Assembly: GCA_937919435.1 (NCBI GenBank)
Contig: CALFRR010000072.1
Coordinates: 1-46,009, forward strand
Direction of reading: 5' to 3'
DNA length: 46,009 nucleotides
DNA from: an uncultured Alphaproteobacteria bacterium
GTDB taxonomy: Bacteria; Pseudomonadota; Alphaproteobacteria; Rhizobiales; Ancalomicrobiaceae
This document shows positions 24,966 to 34,134 of the stretch, piece by piece (the first letter of the stretch is position 1; each line of letters starts with the position of its first letter). The notes under the pieces were generated by a model. It did no database searches. It was not told the DNA's origin and was given only the letters and a program-made list of their open reading frames with translations. The position numbers and the translations under genes were made by a program.

Positions 24966-25340
24966 TCACACGGACTTGTCGACAGTCTTGCGGCGACGCG
25001 GTTTCCGGGGCGTTGCTGCCGATCTGGCGGCGGCGGCGATCGCCCGGAGAGCCCAGTCGCGAAACACTTCGACGTCGTCGAAGACGTCTTCGGGTGCCCT
25101 TGCGTAACTCATCACCGTGCGGCGTCCGTCCTTCGTCGTGTAGGAGAAACGCGGCAGTCCGCGGGCCTCGTAGGCGGGAGACGTTTCGGCATCGACCTTG
25201 AAGTAGAGCGCGTCATCGGCGACGAGGCCGAACATGCGGCCGTCCGACATCAGAGCACAACCGCCGAACATCTTCTTGAAGGCGACCGGACCGAGCGGCT
25301 CGCAGAGCTCCCTGAGGTAGTCGACGAGACCGTCGCTCAT
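24966..25340 (-). CDS. TfoX N-terminal domain protein
   Basis: 124-residue protein with the TfoX_N fold signature: DYLRELCEPLGPVAFKKMFG, GGCALMSDGRMFGLVADDAL, and YFKVDAE. It lacks the C-terminal TfoX domain, so it is not a full competence regulator; such single-domain proteins are common in alphaproteobacteria and their role is not established. The tail after about residue 105 is very basic (PRKPRRRK), perhaps a nucleic-acid contact (inference). It is coupled to the LysE-type gene upstream by an ATGA overlap. Confidence 0.85.
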   Translation of the reverse strand: MSDGLVDYLRELCEPLGPVAFKKMFGGCALMSDGRMFGLVADDALYFKVDAETSPAYEARGLPRFSYTTKDGRRTVMSYARAPEDVFDDVEVFRDWALRAIAAAARSAATPRKPRRRKTVDKSV

Positions 25341-26005
25341 GGCATCACCCTTCCGGCCGCGATCCAGCCGGCGATGTCGACGAAGGCCGGCCACAGCGAG
25401 GCGATCAACAGGGCGGCCATCGTCAGGTTGAACACGCGACGGCGCGCCGGTTGGCGCAGGAAACGGGCGACCAGCGTGCCGAACGCGGTCCACTGGACGA
25501 CCGCGATCGAGGCGGTGACCAGCATCACTCCGAAGATCAGCGCGGCGCCGGCCGCGGCCGACCAGTCCTGCGGCACGTAGATCGAACTCGCGGAGATCGC
25601 GACGATCCAGGCCTTGACGTTGACCCACTGGAAGCCGACCGCGGCCATGAAGCCGAGCGGTCGGCCGACCGTGGTCCCGGCCCGTCCGCCGGACACGTCG
25701 ATCTCGCCGCCGACCGGGGCCGCGGCGATCCGCCAGGCGAGCCAGAGCAGATAGACGACGCCGATCACCTCGATCGCCGCGTGCAGCCGCGGCTCCGCCC
25801 GGAACGCCGAGCCGAGGCCGAGGGCGACACAGGCGACCATCGCCGGCGAGCCGATCGCCACGCCGAGCATGTGCGGCACGGTCCGCCGGAACCCGTAGTT
25901 CACGCCGGAGGCCAGCAGCATCACGTTGTTCGGGCCGGGCGTCACCGCCGAAGCGAGCGAGAACAGGACGAGAGCGAGCAGTTGATCGGCGAAGCCGGGG
26001 GACAT
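25337..26005 (-). CDS. LysE/RhtB-family amino-acid exporter
   Basis: 222-residue inner-membrane protein with the family N-terminal signature SAVTPGPNNVMLLASGVNYG, about six hydrophobic segments and the FQWVNVKAW segment typical of LysE/RhtB exporters. These export amino acids or related metabolites with proton exchange; the substrate is not predictable here. Start ATG 26005 lies close to the first helix, as usual. It is followed by the TfoX-domain gene with a four-base overlap. Confidence 0.9.
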   Translation of the reverse strand: MSPGFADQLLALVLFSLASAVTPGPNNVMLLASGVNYGFRRTVPHMLGVAIGSPAMVACVALGLGSAFRAEPRLHAAIEVIGVVYLLWLAWRIAAAPVGGEIDVSGGRAGTTVGRPLGFMAAVGFQWVNVKAWIVAISASSIYVPQDWSAAAGAALIFGVMLVTASIAVVQWTAFGTLVARFLRQPARRRVFNLTMAALLIASLWPAFVDIAGWIAAGRVMP

Positions 26006-26116
26006 CTGGGGCTCGGGCTGGCGAGAGGGATCGCGGACTTCCGGGTCGCCGCCATGCTTGCCGCATCGCGTCGAGCGTGTCGACGGTGGACGGGGAATGC
26101 GAGCCCTTCGCCGGGC

Positions 26117-26479
26117 TCACACCTCGACCGGCCGGATCGACACCGATTCGCCGCAGCCGCAGGCGGAGATCTGGTTGGGGTTCTCGAAGACGAAGGTCGA
26201 GGCGAGCTTGTCGGTGCGGAAATCGACCGTCGTGCCGATGAGGAACAGGGTCGCCGCCGGATCGACGAAGACCTTCACCCCGTCGATCTCGACCACGTCG
26301 TCCTTCGGATCCGGCTCGGCCACCATCGAGAAGGCATAGGTCATGCCGGCGCAGCCGCCCTTGTCGATGCCGAGCCGCAGACCGGCCAGCGGCGTCGGAG
26401 AATTGGCGATCACCGAGCGGACCCGCTCCACCGCCGCCGGCGTGAGCTTCACCACCGGCATGTCACCGAACAGTCCCAT
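26117..26479 (-). CDS. sufA: A-type iron-sulfur carrier SufA/IscA/ErpA-like
   Basis: 120-residue A-type carrier that receives clusters from the SufBCD scaffold and passes them to target proteins. The three ligand cysteines are present at Cys43 (GGCAGMTYAFS), Cys107 and Cys109 (ACGCGES). It is the last gene of the suf operon, 19 bases after sufT. The name is by operon position; ErpA- or IscA-type function cannot be separated from sequence alone. Confidence 0.94.
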   Translation of the reverse strand: MGLFGDMPVVKLTPAAVERVRSVIANSPTPLAGLRLGIDKGGCAGMTYAFSMVAEPDPKDDVVEIDGVKVFVDPAATLFLIGTTVDFRTDKLASTFVFENPNQISACGCGESVSIRPVEV

Positions 26480-26498
26480 GTCGTAAACCTCCGAAGCT

Positions 26499-26885
26499 TC
26501 AGTACATGTCGAGGGCGATGCGCGCCTCGTCGGACATGCGGCCCTGATCCCATGGCGGGTCGAACACCAGCGCGACCCTCACGTCGGCGACGCCCGGCAC
26601 CGCCGAGACGGCGTTCTTCACCCAGTCCGGCATCTCGCCGGCCACCGGGCAGCCCGGCGCGGTCAGGGTCATGTCGATGGCGACGTTGCGGTCGTCGTCG
26701 ATGTCGACCCGGTAGACGAGGCCGAGCTCGTAGATGTCGGCCGGGATCTCCGGGTCGTAGACGGTCTTCAGGGCGGCGACGATCTCTTCGGTCAGCCGGT
26801 TCAGCTCCGTCTCGGAGATCGCCGATCCCGCCGAGGTCGTCATCGGCCCGGGTCCGGCCGCGAAGTCATCGTCCCGTGCGTCCAT
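26499..26885 (-). CDS. sufT: SUF system maturation protein SufT (DUF59/MIP18 family)
   Basis: 128 residues with the DUF59 core: KTVYDPEIPADIYELGLVY, the Cys-bearing segment TAPGCPVAGEMPDWV, and a C-terminal FDPPWDQGRMSDEARI. SufT-type proteins aid Fe-S protein maturation. The first 20-25 residues are low-complexity, and a second ATG at Met15 is an alternative start. It sits between sufS and sufA, as in many alphaproteobacteria. Confidence 0.93.
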   Translation of the reverse strand: MDARDDDFAAGPGPMTTSAGSAISETELNRLTEEIVAALKTVYDPEIPADIYELGLVYRVDIDDDRNVAIDMTLTAPGCPVAGEMPDWVKNAVSAVPGVADVRVALVFDPPWDQGRMSDEARIALDMY

Positions 26886-26928
26886 GTCGTCCTCATGCGC
26901 GGCGGCCGACGACCGACCGCCGCATCCC

Positions 26929-28164
26929 TCAAGAGAAGAAGGCCTGCGCCTTGACCAGTCCGTCGACGAGGAGGTCGATCTCCTCGCGGGTGTTGTAGAG
27001 GCCGAACGAAGCCCGGCAACTCGAAGTCACCCCGAAGCGGGCGAGCAGCGGCTGCGCACAGTGGGTGCCGGCCCGGACCGCGATGCCGTAGCGGTCGAGG
27101 ATCGTCGCCACGTCGTGGGCGTGCGCCCCCTTCATCTCGAAGGCGACGATCGCGCCCTTGCCCGGTGCGGTGCCGAGGATGCGGATCGAGTTCAACTCGC
27201 CGAGCCGCTTCTGGGCATGGTCGAGCAGCGAGGCCTCGTGGGCGGCGATCGCCTCCCGGCCGATGCTCTCGATGTACTTCAGCGCCGCGCCGAGGCCGGC
27301 GGCTTCGACGATCGCCGGGGTGCCGGCCTCGAAGCGCTGCGGCGGCTCGCCGTAGGTGACGTTCGCTTCGGTCACTTCGGCGATCATCTCGCCGCCGCCG
27401 AGGAAGGGCGGCATCTCGGCGAGCAGCTCGCGCCGGCCCCAGAGCGCGCCGATGCCTGTCGGGCCGTAGAGCTTGTGGCCGGTGATCGCGTAGAAGTCGA
27501 CGCCGAGATCGACGACGTCGACCGGCAGGTGGACCGCGCCCTGGCTGCCGTCGACCAGCACCTTGGCGCCGACCTCGTGAGCGAGCCTCGCCACCTCCTT
27601 CACCGGGACCACGGTGCCGGTGACGTTGGACATGTGGGTGATCGCGACGATCCTGGTCCGCGGCGTGAGCAGCTTCGCGAATTCGTCGAGGAGGAACGAT
27701 CCGTCCTCGGCGATCGGCGCGAACTTCAGCACCGCTCCCTTGCGCTCCCGCAGGAAGTGCCAGGGGACGATGTTGGAATGGTGTTCGAGGATCGAGACGA
27801 CGATCTCGTCGCCCTCGCCGATCGACTGGCCGAGCGAGTTGGCGACGAGGTTGATCGCTTCGGTCGACGACTTGGTGAAGACGATCTCGTCGCTCGACGG
27901 CGCGCCGAGGAAGCGGGCGACGATGTCGCGGGCGCCCTCGTAGGCCTCGGTCGCGGCATTGGCGAGATGGTGCAGGCCGCGATGGACGTTGGCGTAGCGC
28001 CGGGTCATCACGTCGACCATCTCGTCGATCACCGCCCGCGGCTTCTGAGCCGAGGCGCCGTTGTCGAGATAGACCAGCGGACGGCCGTGGACCGTCTCCG
28101 ACAGGATCGGGAAGTCGCGCCGGATCGCCCGGACGTCGTAGAAGCGCTTCGGTTCGGCGTTCAT
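26929..28164 (-). CDS. sufS: Cysteine desulfurase SufS
   Basis: Group II PLP-dependent desulfurase that takes sulfur from cysteine for cluster assembly. The 411 residues show the PLP lysine Lys231 in ITGHKLYGPTGIGA, and the catalytic Cys369 in RAGTHCAQPL, the short-loop form typical of SufS. Other blocks are VYLDNGASAQKP and EHHSNIVPWH. It overlaps sufD by four bases (ATGA). No sufE or sufU gene lies in the window, so the sulfur acceptor partner must be elsewhere or replaced. Confidence 0.97.
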   Translation of the reverse strand: MNAEPKRFYDVRAIRRDFPILSETVHGRPLVYLDNGASAQKPRAVIDEMVDVMTRRYANVHRGLHHLANAATEAYEGARDIVARFLGAPSSDEIVFTKSSTEAINLVANSLGQSIGEGDEIVVSILEHHSNIVPWHFLRERKGAVLKFAPIAEDGSFLLDEFAKLLTPRTRIVAITHMSNVTGTVVPVKEVARLAHEVGAKVLVDGSQGAVHLPVDVVDLGVDFYAITGHKLYGPTGIGALWGRRELLAEMPPFLGGGEMIAEVTEANVTYGEPPQRFEAGTPAIVEAAGLGAALKYIESIGREAIAAHEASLLDHAQKRLGELNSIRILGTAPGKGAIVAFEMKGAHAHDVATILDRYGIAVRAGTHCAQPLLARFGVTSSCRASFGLYNTREEIDLLVDGLVKAQAFFS

Positions 28165-29489
28165 CGCGTGGTACTCCGTGCGTCGATCCAGGCCTCGACG
28201 TCGGCCTCGATGGCGGCGCGCACGGTCTCTTCCGGTATGGCGTCGGTCACTTCGCCGAGGAAGGCGCGGATCAGCAGCTTCTCGGTCTCGGCGGCGGGAA
28301 TGCCGCGGCTCATCAGATAGAACTTCAGCGCGTCGTCGATCGCACCGACGGTGGCTCCGTGGGCGCAGGCGACGTCGTCGGCGAAGATCTCCAGCTCGGG
28401 CTTGGCCATCGCCTCGGCACGGTCGGAGAGCAGCACGGCGTGTGCCCCCATCCGGCCGTCGGTGCCCTGGGCGCCGGCATCGACCTTGATCCGGCCCTGG
28501 AACACGGATCGCGCCTCGCCGTCGACCGCCGACTTGTAGAGTTCGCGGCTGACCGCGTCGTGGCCGAGATGCTCGACGTAGAGGGTGGCGTCGGCGTGGG
28601 TGCGGCCGCGGGCGAGCGTCGCGCCGCGCGACTTCAGATCGGCGTTGGCGCCGAGCCGGGCGAAGACCTGGGTGCGGGCGAGCCGGGCGCCGAGGCAGAT
28701 CGTCGAATGGTCGAGGCAGGCGTTCTTGTCGAGCGCCACCGCGAGGCTGGCGAAGCGGAAGACGCCGTCGCCCTCTTTCTGGCGATCGATCAGGGTCACC
28801 CTGGCATCGTGGCCGATGGTCAGTTCGGTCAACGAATGGGCATGGATCTCGACGCCGTCGGGGCTCTCGTGGCTCGCCACGATGGTCGCCTCGGCATCGG
28901 CGCCGATCAGCAGCAGGTGCCGGACGAAGGCGGCCACCGGCGCACCGGACGCCACCTGACGGACCACGATCGGTCGTTCCAGCCGGCCGCCCGGCGGCAC
29001 CTTCAGCACCAGCCCGTCGGTGTAGAAGGCGGACGACAGGCCGATCAGCGGATCGTCCTGGGCGGGGCCGTCGGCGAGACGGATGCCCAGCACCTCGAGC
29101 CCGCAACCGGCGGCGAGCGCGGCACCGACCGAGCCGACGGTGATCGCGTCGCCGAGGCCGTCGAGATCGGAGAGTTCGGGGAAGAACCAGCCGTCGACCA
29201 GAACGAAGCGGGCCGCGTCGAAGTCCGGGAGCGGATCGGGCCCGAGCGCGGCACGGGCCGCCTCGAGGCTCGGCTTCGCCGCCGGGTGCGGAGCGGTGGC
29301 GACCAGCGTGTGCAGGTCGGTGAAGTGATAGGCCTCGATCCGCCGATGCGGCAGGCCGTCCTTCTCGAAGCGGGCGAAGGCCTCTTCACGGCCGCCGCCC
29401 GGCAGAGTGGCGCCGACCGCGGCGAAGGCCGCGGCGATGTCGGTCTCGGCTCGTGTCTTGCGCTTGAGGTTCGATGGAACGAGGGTCAT
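28161..29489 (-). CDS. sufD: Fe-S cluster assembly protein SufD
   Basis: 442-residue SufB/SufD-family protein, partner of SufB and SufC in the SufBC2D scaffold. The C-terminal beta-helix core shows GRTHADATLYVEHLGHDAVS, FQGRIKVDAGAQGTDG and CAHGATVGAIDDALKFYLMS with the family Cys-Ala-His. It has the divergent N-terminal region expected for SufD. It lies 9 bases after sufC and overlaps sufS by four bases. Confidence 0.96.
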   Translation of the reverse strand: MTLVPSNLKRKTRAETDIAAAFAAVGATLPGGGREEAFARFEKDGLPHRRIEAYHFTDLHTLVATAPHPAAKPSLEAARAALGPDPLPDFDAARFVLVDGWFFPELSDLDGLGDAITVGSVGAALAAGCGLEVLGIRLADGPAQDDPLIGLSSAFYTDGLVLKVPPGGRLERPIVVRQVASGAPVAAFVRHLLLIGADAEATIVASHESPDGVEIHAHSLTELTIGHDARVTLIDRQKEGDGVFRFASLAVALDKNACLDHSTICLGARLARTQVFARLGANADLKSRGATLARGRTHADATLYVEHLGHDAVSRELYKSAVDGEARSVFQGRIKVDAGAQGTDGRMGAHAVLLSDRAEAMAKPELEIFADDVACAHGATVGAIDDALKFYLMSRGIPAAETEKLLIRAFLGEVTDAIPEETVRAAIEADVEAWIDARSTTR

Positions 29490-29498
29490 CGGGTCACC

Positions 29499-30260
<762 letters not shown>

Positions 30261-30325
30261 CGTCCCTTCCGGGAGGGGTACGGCGCGGCGCCGACCCGTG
30301 TGTTCTGAAAACGGGAAGGCGGGCC

Positions 30326-31795
30326 TCAGCCCACCGAGCCTTCGAGGCTGACGCCGATCAGCTTCTGCGCCTCGACCGCGAACTCCATCGGCAGCTGCTG
30401 GAGCACCTCACGGACGAAGCCGTTGACGATCAGCGCCACCGACTCCTCCGGAGAGAGGCCGCGCGAGATGCAGTAGAACAGCTGTTCGTCGGAGATCTTC
30501 GAGGTGGTCGCCTCGTGCTCGACCTTGGCCGACGGGGTCCGGCTCTCGACGTAGGGCACCGTGTGGGCGCCGCACTTGTTGCCGATCAGCAGGCTGTCGC
30601 AGTTGGTGAACGACCGGGCGTTCGCCGCGCGGCGGTTGACCGAGACCTGACCGCGATAGGTGTTCTGCGATTTCCCCGCGGAGATGCCCTTGGAGACGAT
30701 CCGGCTCGCGGTGTTCTTGCCCAAGTGGATCATCTTGGTGCCGCTGTCGACCTGCTGATGGCCGTTGGACACCGCGATCGACCAGAACTCGCCCTGGCTG
30801 TCGTCGCCCCTGAGGATGCAGCTCGGGTACTTCCAGGTGATCGCCGATCCGGTCTCGACCTGGGTCCAGGAGATCTTCGAACGATGGCCGCGGCAGTCGC
30901 CACGCTTGGTGACGAAGTTGTAGATGCCGCCCTTGCCGTCCTTGTCGCCGGGGTACCAGTTCTGGACCGTCGAGTACTTGATCTCGGCGTCGTCCATGGT
31001 GATCAGCTCGACCACCGCGGCGTGGAGCTGGTTCTCGTCGCGCTGCGGGGCGGTGCAGCCCTCGAGGTAGGAGACATAGGCCCCCTTCTCGGCGACGATC
31101 AGCGTGCGCTCGAACTGGCCGGTGTTCTTCTCGTTGATCCGGAAATAGGTCGACAGCTCCATCGGACAGCGGACCCCTTCCGGGATCCAGACGAAGGAGC
31201 CGTCCGAGAACACCGCGGAATTCAGCGTCGCGTAGTAGTTGTCGGTGACCGGGACCACCGTGCCGAGATACTTCTTCACGAGGTCCGGGTGCTCGCGGAT
31301 CGCCTCGGAGATCGAACAGAAGATGATCCCGTGCTTGGCCAGTTCGTCACGGAAGGTGGTGACCACCGAAACCGAATCGAACACTGCGTCGACCGCCACC
31401 TTGGCGCCTTCGACACCGGCCAGCACCTCGCGCTCGCGCAAGGGGATGCCGAGCTTGTCGTAGATCTTCAGGAGCTCCGGATCGACCTCGTCGAGGCTCT
31501 TCGGCCCCGAAGTCGACTTCGGCGCGGCATAATAATGAATGTCCTGGAAATCGATCTTCGGGTAGGAGACCCGCGCCCAGGTCGGCTCGTCCATGGTCTG
31601 CCAACGCCGGTAGGCGTCCAGCCGCCACTCGAGCATCCACTCGGGCTCGTTCTTCTTGGCCGAAATGAAGCGGACGACCTCTTCGTCGAGGCCCTTCCGG
31701 AAGACCTCCGACTCGATGTCGGAGACGAAACCGTACTTGTACTGGTCGACATCGATCGCACGGACCTGATCGACCGTTTCTTTCACAGCAGCCAT
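30326..31795 (-). CDS. sufB: Fe-S cluster assembly protein SufB
   Basis: 489-residue scaffold subunit on which clusters are formed. Typical blocks are DGSFVWIPEGVRCPMELSTY, EGCTAPQRDENQLHAAVVEL, and NTYRGQVSVN, with a C-terminal FYCISRGLSPEESVALIVNG. Length is normal (about 470-500). It follows the first cysteine desulfurase by 25 bases and precedes sufC by 65 bases. Confidence 0.97.
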   Translation of the reverse strand: MAAVKETVDQVRAIDVDQYKYGFVSDIESEVFRKGLDEEVVRFISAKKNEPEWMLEWRLDAYRRWQTMDEPTWARVSYPKIDFQDIHYYAAPKSTSGPKSLDEVDPELLKIYDKLGIPLREREVLAGVEGAKVAVDAVFDSVSVVTTFRDELAKHGIIFCSISEAIREHPDLVKKYLGTVVPVTDNYYATLNSAVFSDGSFVWIPEGVRCPMELSTYFRINEKNTGQFERTLIVAEKGAYVSYLEGCTAPQRDENQLHAAVVELITMDDAEIKYSTVQNWYPGDKDGKGGIYNFVTKRGDCRGHRSKISWTQVETGSAITWKYPSCILRGDDSQGEFWSIAVSNGHQQVDSGTKMIHLGKNTASRIVSKGISAGKSQNTYRGQVSVNRRAANARSFTNCDSLLIGNKCGAHTVPYVESRTPSAKVEHEATTSKISDEQLFYCISRGLSPEESVALIVNGFVREVLQQLPMEFAVEAQKLIGVSLEGSVG

Positions 31796-31820
31796 GTCGC
31801 TCTCTTTTCGCAGCGCGGGG

Positions 31821-33068
31821 TCAAGGTCCGCGGGTTCGAGAAGCCGTCGAGTATGCGTATTCCGAATTTTTCTTATCCGAACTCGGGGCCGTCGTCGACG
31901 GCCGTTTCACCGAGGCCGGCGCGAGGCGGCGAGCGACCTTCTCGAACACCTCGACGAAGCGTTCCAGCTCCTCCGGCGTGGTGGCACGGCCGAGGGAGAT
32001 GCGGATCCCCGACCGGACCAGATCGGCCCCAAAGCCCATCGCCTCGATCACCCGATTCGGCCCGACCTTGCCCGACGAACAGGCCGAGCCGGCCGAGATC
32101 GCCACGCCCTCGAGATCGAAGGCGATCACCGCGGTCTCCGCCGCCACGCCGGGCAGCGCCACCATGGAGGTGTTGGCGATCCGCGGGGCGTCGCCGCCGA
32201 GCACGACGATACCGTCGCATATGGTGCCGAGGCGGGCTTCCAGCCAGTCCCTCGCCGCGGAAACTTGCGCGATGTCCCGCATTTCCCGCCGTGCCGCGGC
32301 GGCGGCGACGCCGAAGGCGACGATGCCGGGGGTGTTCTGGGTTCCGGCCCGGCGATTGGCCTCCTGGCCGCCCCCGGTGACCAGCGGCAGCGGTTCGAGT
32401 TCCGGGCCGCGCATCACCAGTGCGCCGGTGCCCGGCAGGCCGCCGAGCTTGTGGGCGGAGAGCGCCAGCGTGTCGACGTCGATCTCCGGCCGGTCGAGGG
32501 GAAGACGCCCGGCCGCCTGGACGGCGTCGCAATGGAGGATGCCACCGGCGGACCGGACCAGCCGGCCGATCTCGGCGATCGGTTGGATCACCCCGGTCTC
32601 GGAGTTGGCGAGCTGGACGGCGACCAGCACCCGTTCGCCGGCAGCGGTCGCGGCGGCGAGACGTGTTCCGAGCGCGGCGAGGTCGAGCCGGCCGTCGCGG
32701 CCGACCGGCAGGATCTCGATCGCTTCCGTCGGGAAACGCCCGCCGGCCAGGACGGAGGGGTGCTCGGTCGCGGAGACGAGAAGTCGTGCGAGCCGGATCT
32801 CCTCGGCGCCGCGACGCCAGACCGGCGACAGGGCCCAGTGATTGGCCTCGGTGGCGCCGGAGGTGAAGATCACCCGGTCGGGTGCGGCCCCGGCGAGCAG
32901 CGCCACCTCGCGGCGGGCGGCTTCGATGCGGGCGCGGGCGGCGCGGCCTTCGGTGTGGACCGAGGACGGATTGCCGGGCCGCGAGGCCGCCTCGACCGCC
33001 GCGGCGAGGGCATCGGGGCGGACGGGAGCGCCGGCATTGTGGTCGAGAAGGAGACGTGGTTTCGGCAT
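31821..33068 (-). CDS. Second cysteine desulfurase, IscS/NifS class, first gene of the suf operon
   Basis: 415-residue group I desulfurase. PLP lysine Lys207 lies in LALSAHKLGGLPGTGAL and the catalytic Cys330 in SAGSACSSGKVGPN, the long-loop form of IscS/NifS, distinct from the SufS-type enzyme later in the operon. Start ATG 33068 (MPKPRLLLDHNAG) gives the family N-terminus, but no ribosome-binding site precedes it; an ATG 26 codons upstream (33146) would add a basic extension and also lacks one. The C-terminus carries about 25 extra polar residues. This desulfurase-sufBCDS order is known in Rhizobiales. The operon promoter lies in 33069-33319. Confidence 0.93.
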   Translation of the reverse strand: MPKPRLLLDHNAGAPVRPDALAAAVEAASRPGNPSSVHTEGRAARARIEAARREVALLAGAAPDRVIFTSGATEANHWALSPVWRRGAEEIRLARLLVSATEHPSVLAGGRFPTEAIEILPVGRDGRLDLAALGTRLAAATAAGERVLVAVQLANSETGVIQPIAEIGRLVRSAGGILHCDAVQAAGRLPLDRPEIDVDTLALSAHKLGGLPGTGALVMRGPELEPLPLVTGGGQEANRRAGTQNTPGIVAFGVAAAAARREMRDIAQVSAARDWLEARLGTICDGIVVLGGDAPRIANTSMVALPGVAAETAVIAFDLEGVAISAGSACSSGKVGPNRVIEAMGFGADLVRSGIRISLGRATTPEELERFVEVFEKVARRLAPASVKRPSTTAPSSDKKNSEYAYSTASRTRGP

Positions 33069-33165
33069 CGTGGATGATGTGCGGGGTTTCGTTGTCGATC
33101 TCGCGACCGAGCGACGGAATTTCTTGAAAGTCGCCCCCCTGGTCATGTTAACAGTGGCGCTCTCC

Positions 33166-33184
33166 GTCGGACCGTCGGTCCGAC
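33166..33184. promoter_or_regulatory. Inverted repeat between the suf operon and the alpha/beta hydrolase
   Basis: Perfect 8-bp arms GTCGGACC / GGTCCGAC with a 3-base centre, about 100 bases before the suf operon start and 136 before the divergent hydrolase. TGTTAACA (33146-33153) is a separate 8-bp palindrome beside it. I see no clear match to the iron-responsive (Irr or RirA) or IscR consensus sites. Confidence 0.35.
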
Positions 33185-33319
33185 ACGCCGCAGTTTCTTC
33201 AGGGAACCGGCCGACGCGCCCGAGGCGGCTCAGGTCCGCCCCGTACGACGAGCGATCGTGGAAACGTTCGCCGCCGTGGGTGCGATCCGGGCTTCCCGTC
33301 GACGAGGACGATCCTACCC

Positions 33320-33979
33320 ATGCCCGAGGTGATCTTCAACGGACCGGCCGGCCGTATCGAAGGACGGTTTCAGCCCGCCAAGCAGCGCAATGCGCCGATC
33401 GCACTGATCCTTCATCCCCACCCGCAGTTCGGCGGGACGATGAACAACCAGATCGCCTATCAGCTGTTCTACATGTTCGCCAAACGCGGGTTCGCCGCGC
33501 TGCGGTTCAATTTCCGCGGCGTCGGTCGGTCGCAGGGCACCTTCGACCACGGTGCGGGCGAACTCTCGGACGCGGCGGCGGCGCTCGACTGGGTGCAGAC
33601 CATCCATCCCGACGCCCGCTCCTGCTGGATCGCCGGCTTCTCCTTCGGCGCCTGGATCGGCATGCAGCTGCTGATGCGCCGGCCGGAGATCGAGGGCTTC
33701 ATCTCGGTGGCGCCGACCGCCAATCTCAACGACTTCTCGTTCCTCGCCCCCTGCCCCTCCTCCGGCCTGATCGTCCACGGCGACATCGACAAGGTGGTGC
33801 CGCTGAAGGACGTCCAGACTCTGGTCGACAAGCTGAAGACCCAGAAGGGCATCGTCATCGATCAACGGATCATCGAAGGCGCCAACCACTTCTTCGAAGG
33901 CAAGGTCGAGGATCTGCTGCACGAGTGCGAGGACTACGTCGACATGCGCCTCGCGGCGCGGGTCGCCGAGGACGACTGA
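33320..33979 (+). CDS. Alpha/beta hydrolase (COG2945-like)
   Basis: 219-residue soluble hydrolase. It starts MPEVIFNGPAGRIEGRF, with the oxyanion-region HPHPQFGGTMNN, the nucleophile Ser108 in GFSFGAWIG, an acid in HGDIDKVVP and His in GANHFF. The family is annotated only as alpha/beta hydrolase; the substrate is unknown. It is divergent from the suf operon, an arrangement repeatedly seen in Rhizobiales, which hints at shared control (inference). GAGGA lies upstream of the ATG. Confidence 0.93.
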   Translation: MPEVIFNGPAGRIEGRFQPAKQRNAPIALILHPHPQFGGTMNNQIAYQLFYMFAKRGFAALRFNFRGVGRSQGTFDHGAGELSDAAAALDWVQTIHPDARSCWIAGFSFGAWIGMQLLMRRPEIEGFISVAPTANLNDFSFLAPCPSSGLIVHGDIDKVVPLKDVQTLVDKLKTQKGIVIDQRIIEGANHFFEGKVEDLLHECEDYVDMRLAARVAEDD

Positions 33980-34134
33980 CGGCGGCGGGCTCGCCGACAT
34001 CTGTGGGGCGTCGATCGGCAACGGTCGGCGCCCTCGTCGTATCCGGTGGTCGAAGGTGCACTCGCCCGGCTGGTCGGGGGCGGGCGTTTCCGGCAGGATC
34101 GGCGCCACCGTCGGATCCCGAGAGGAGAGTGTCC

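Noticed and set aside
33069..33146. TTTCTTGAAAG near the suf operon start as an Irr (ICE) box
   Set aside because: It does not fit the TTTAGAA-N3-TTCTAAA pattern beyond a few bases.
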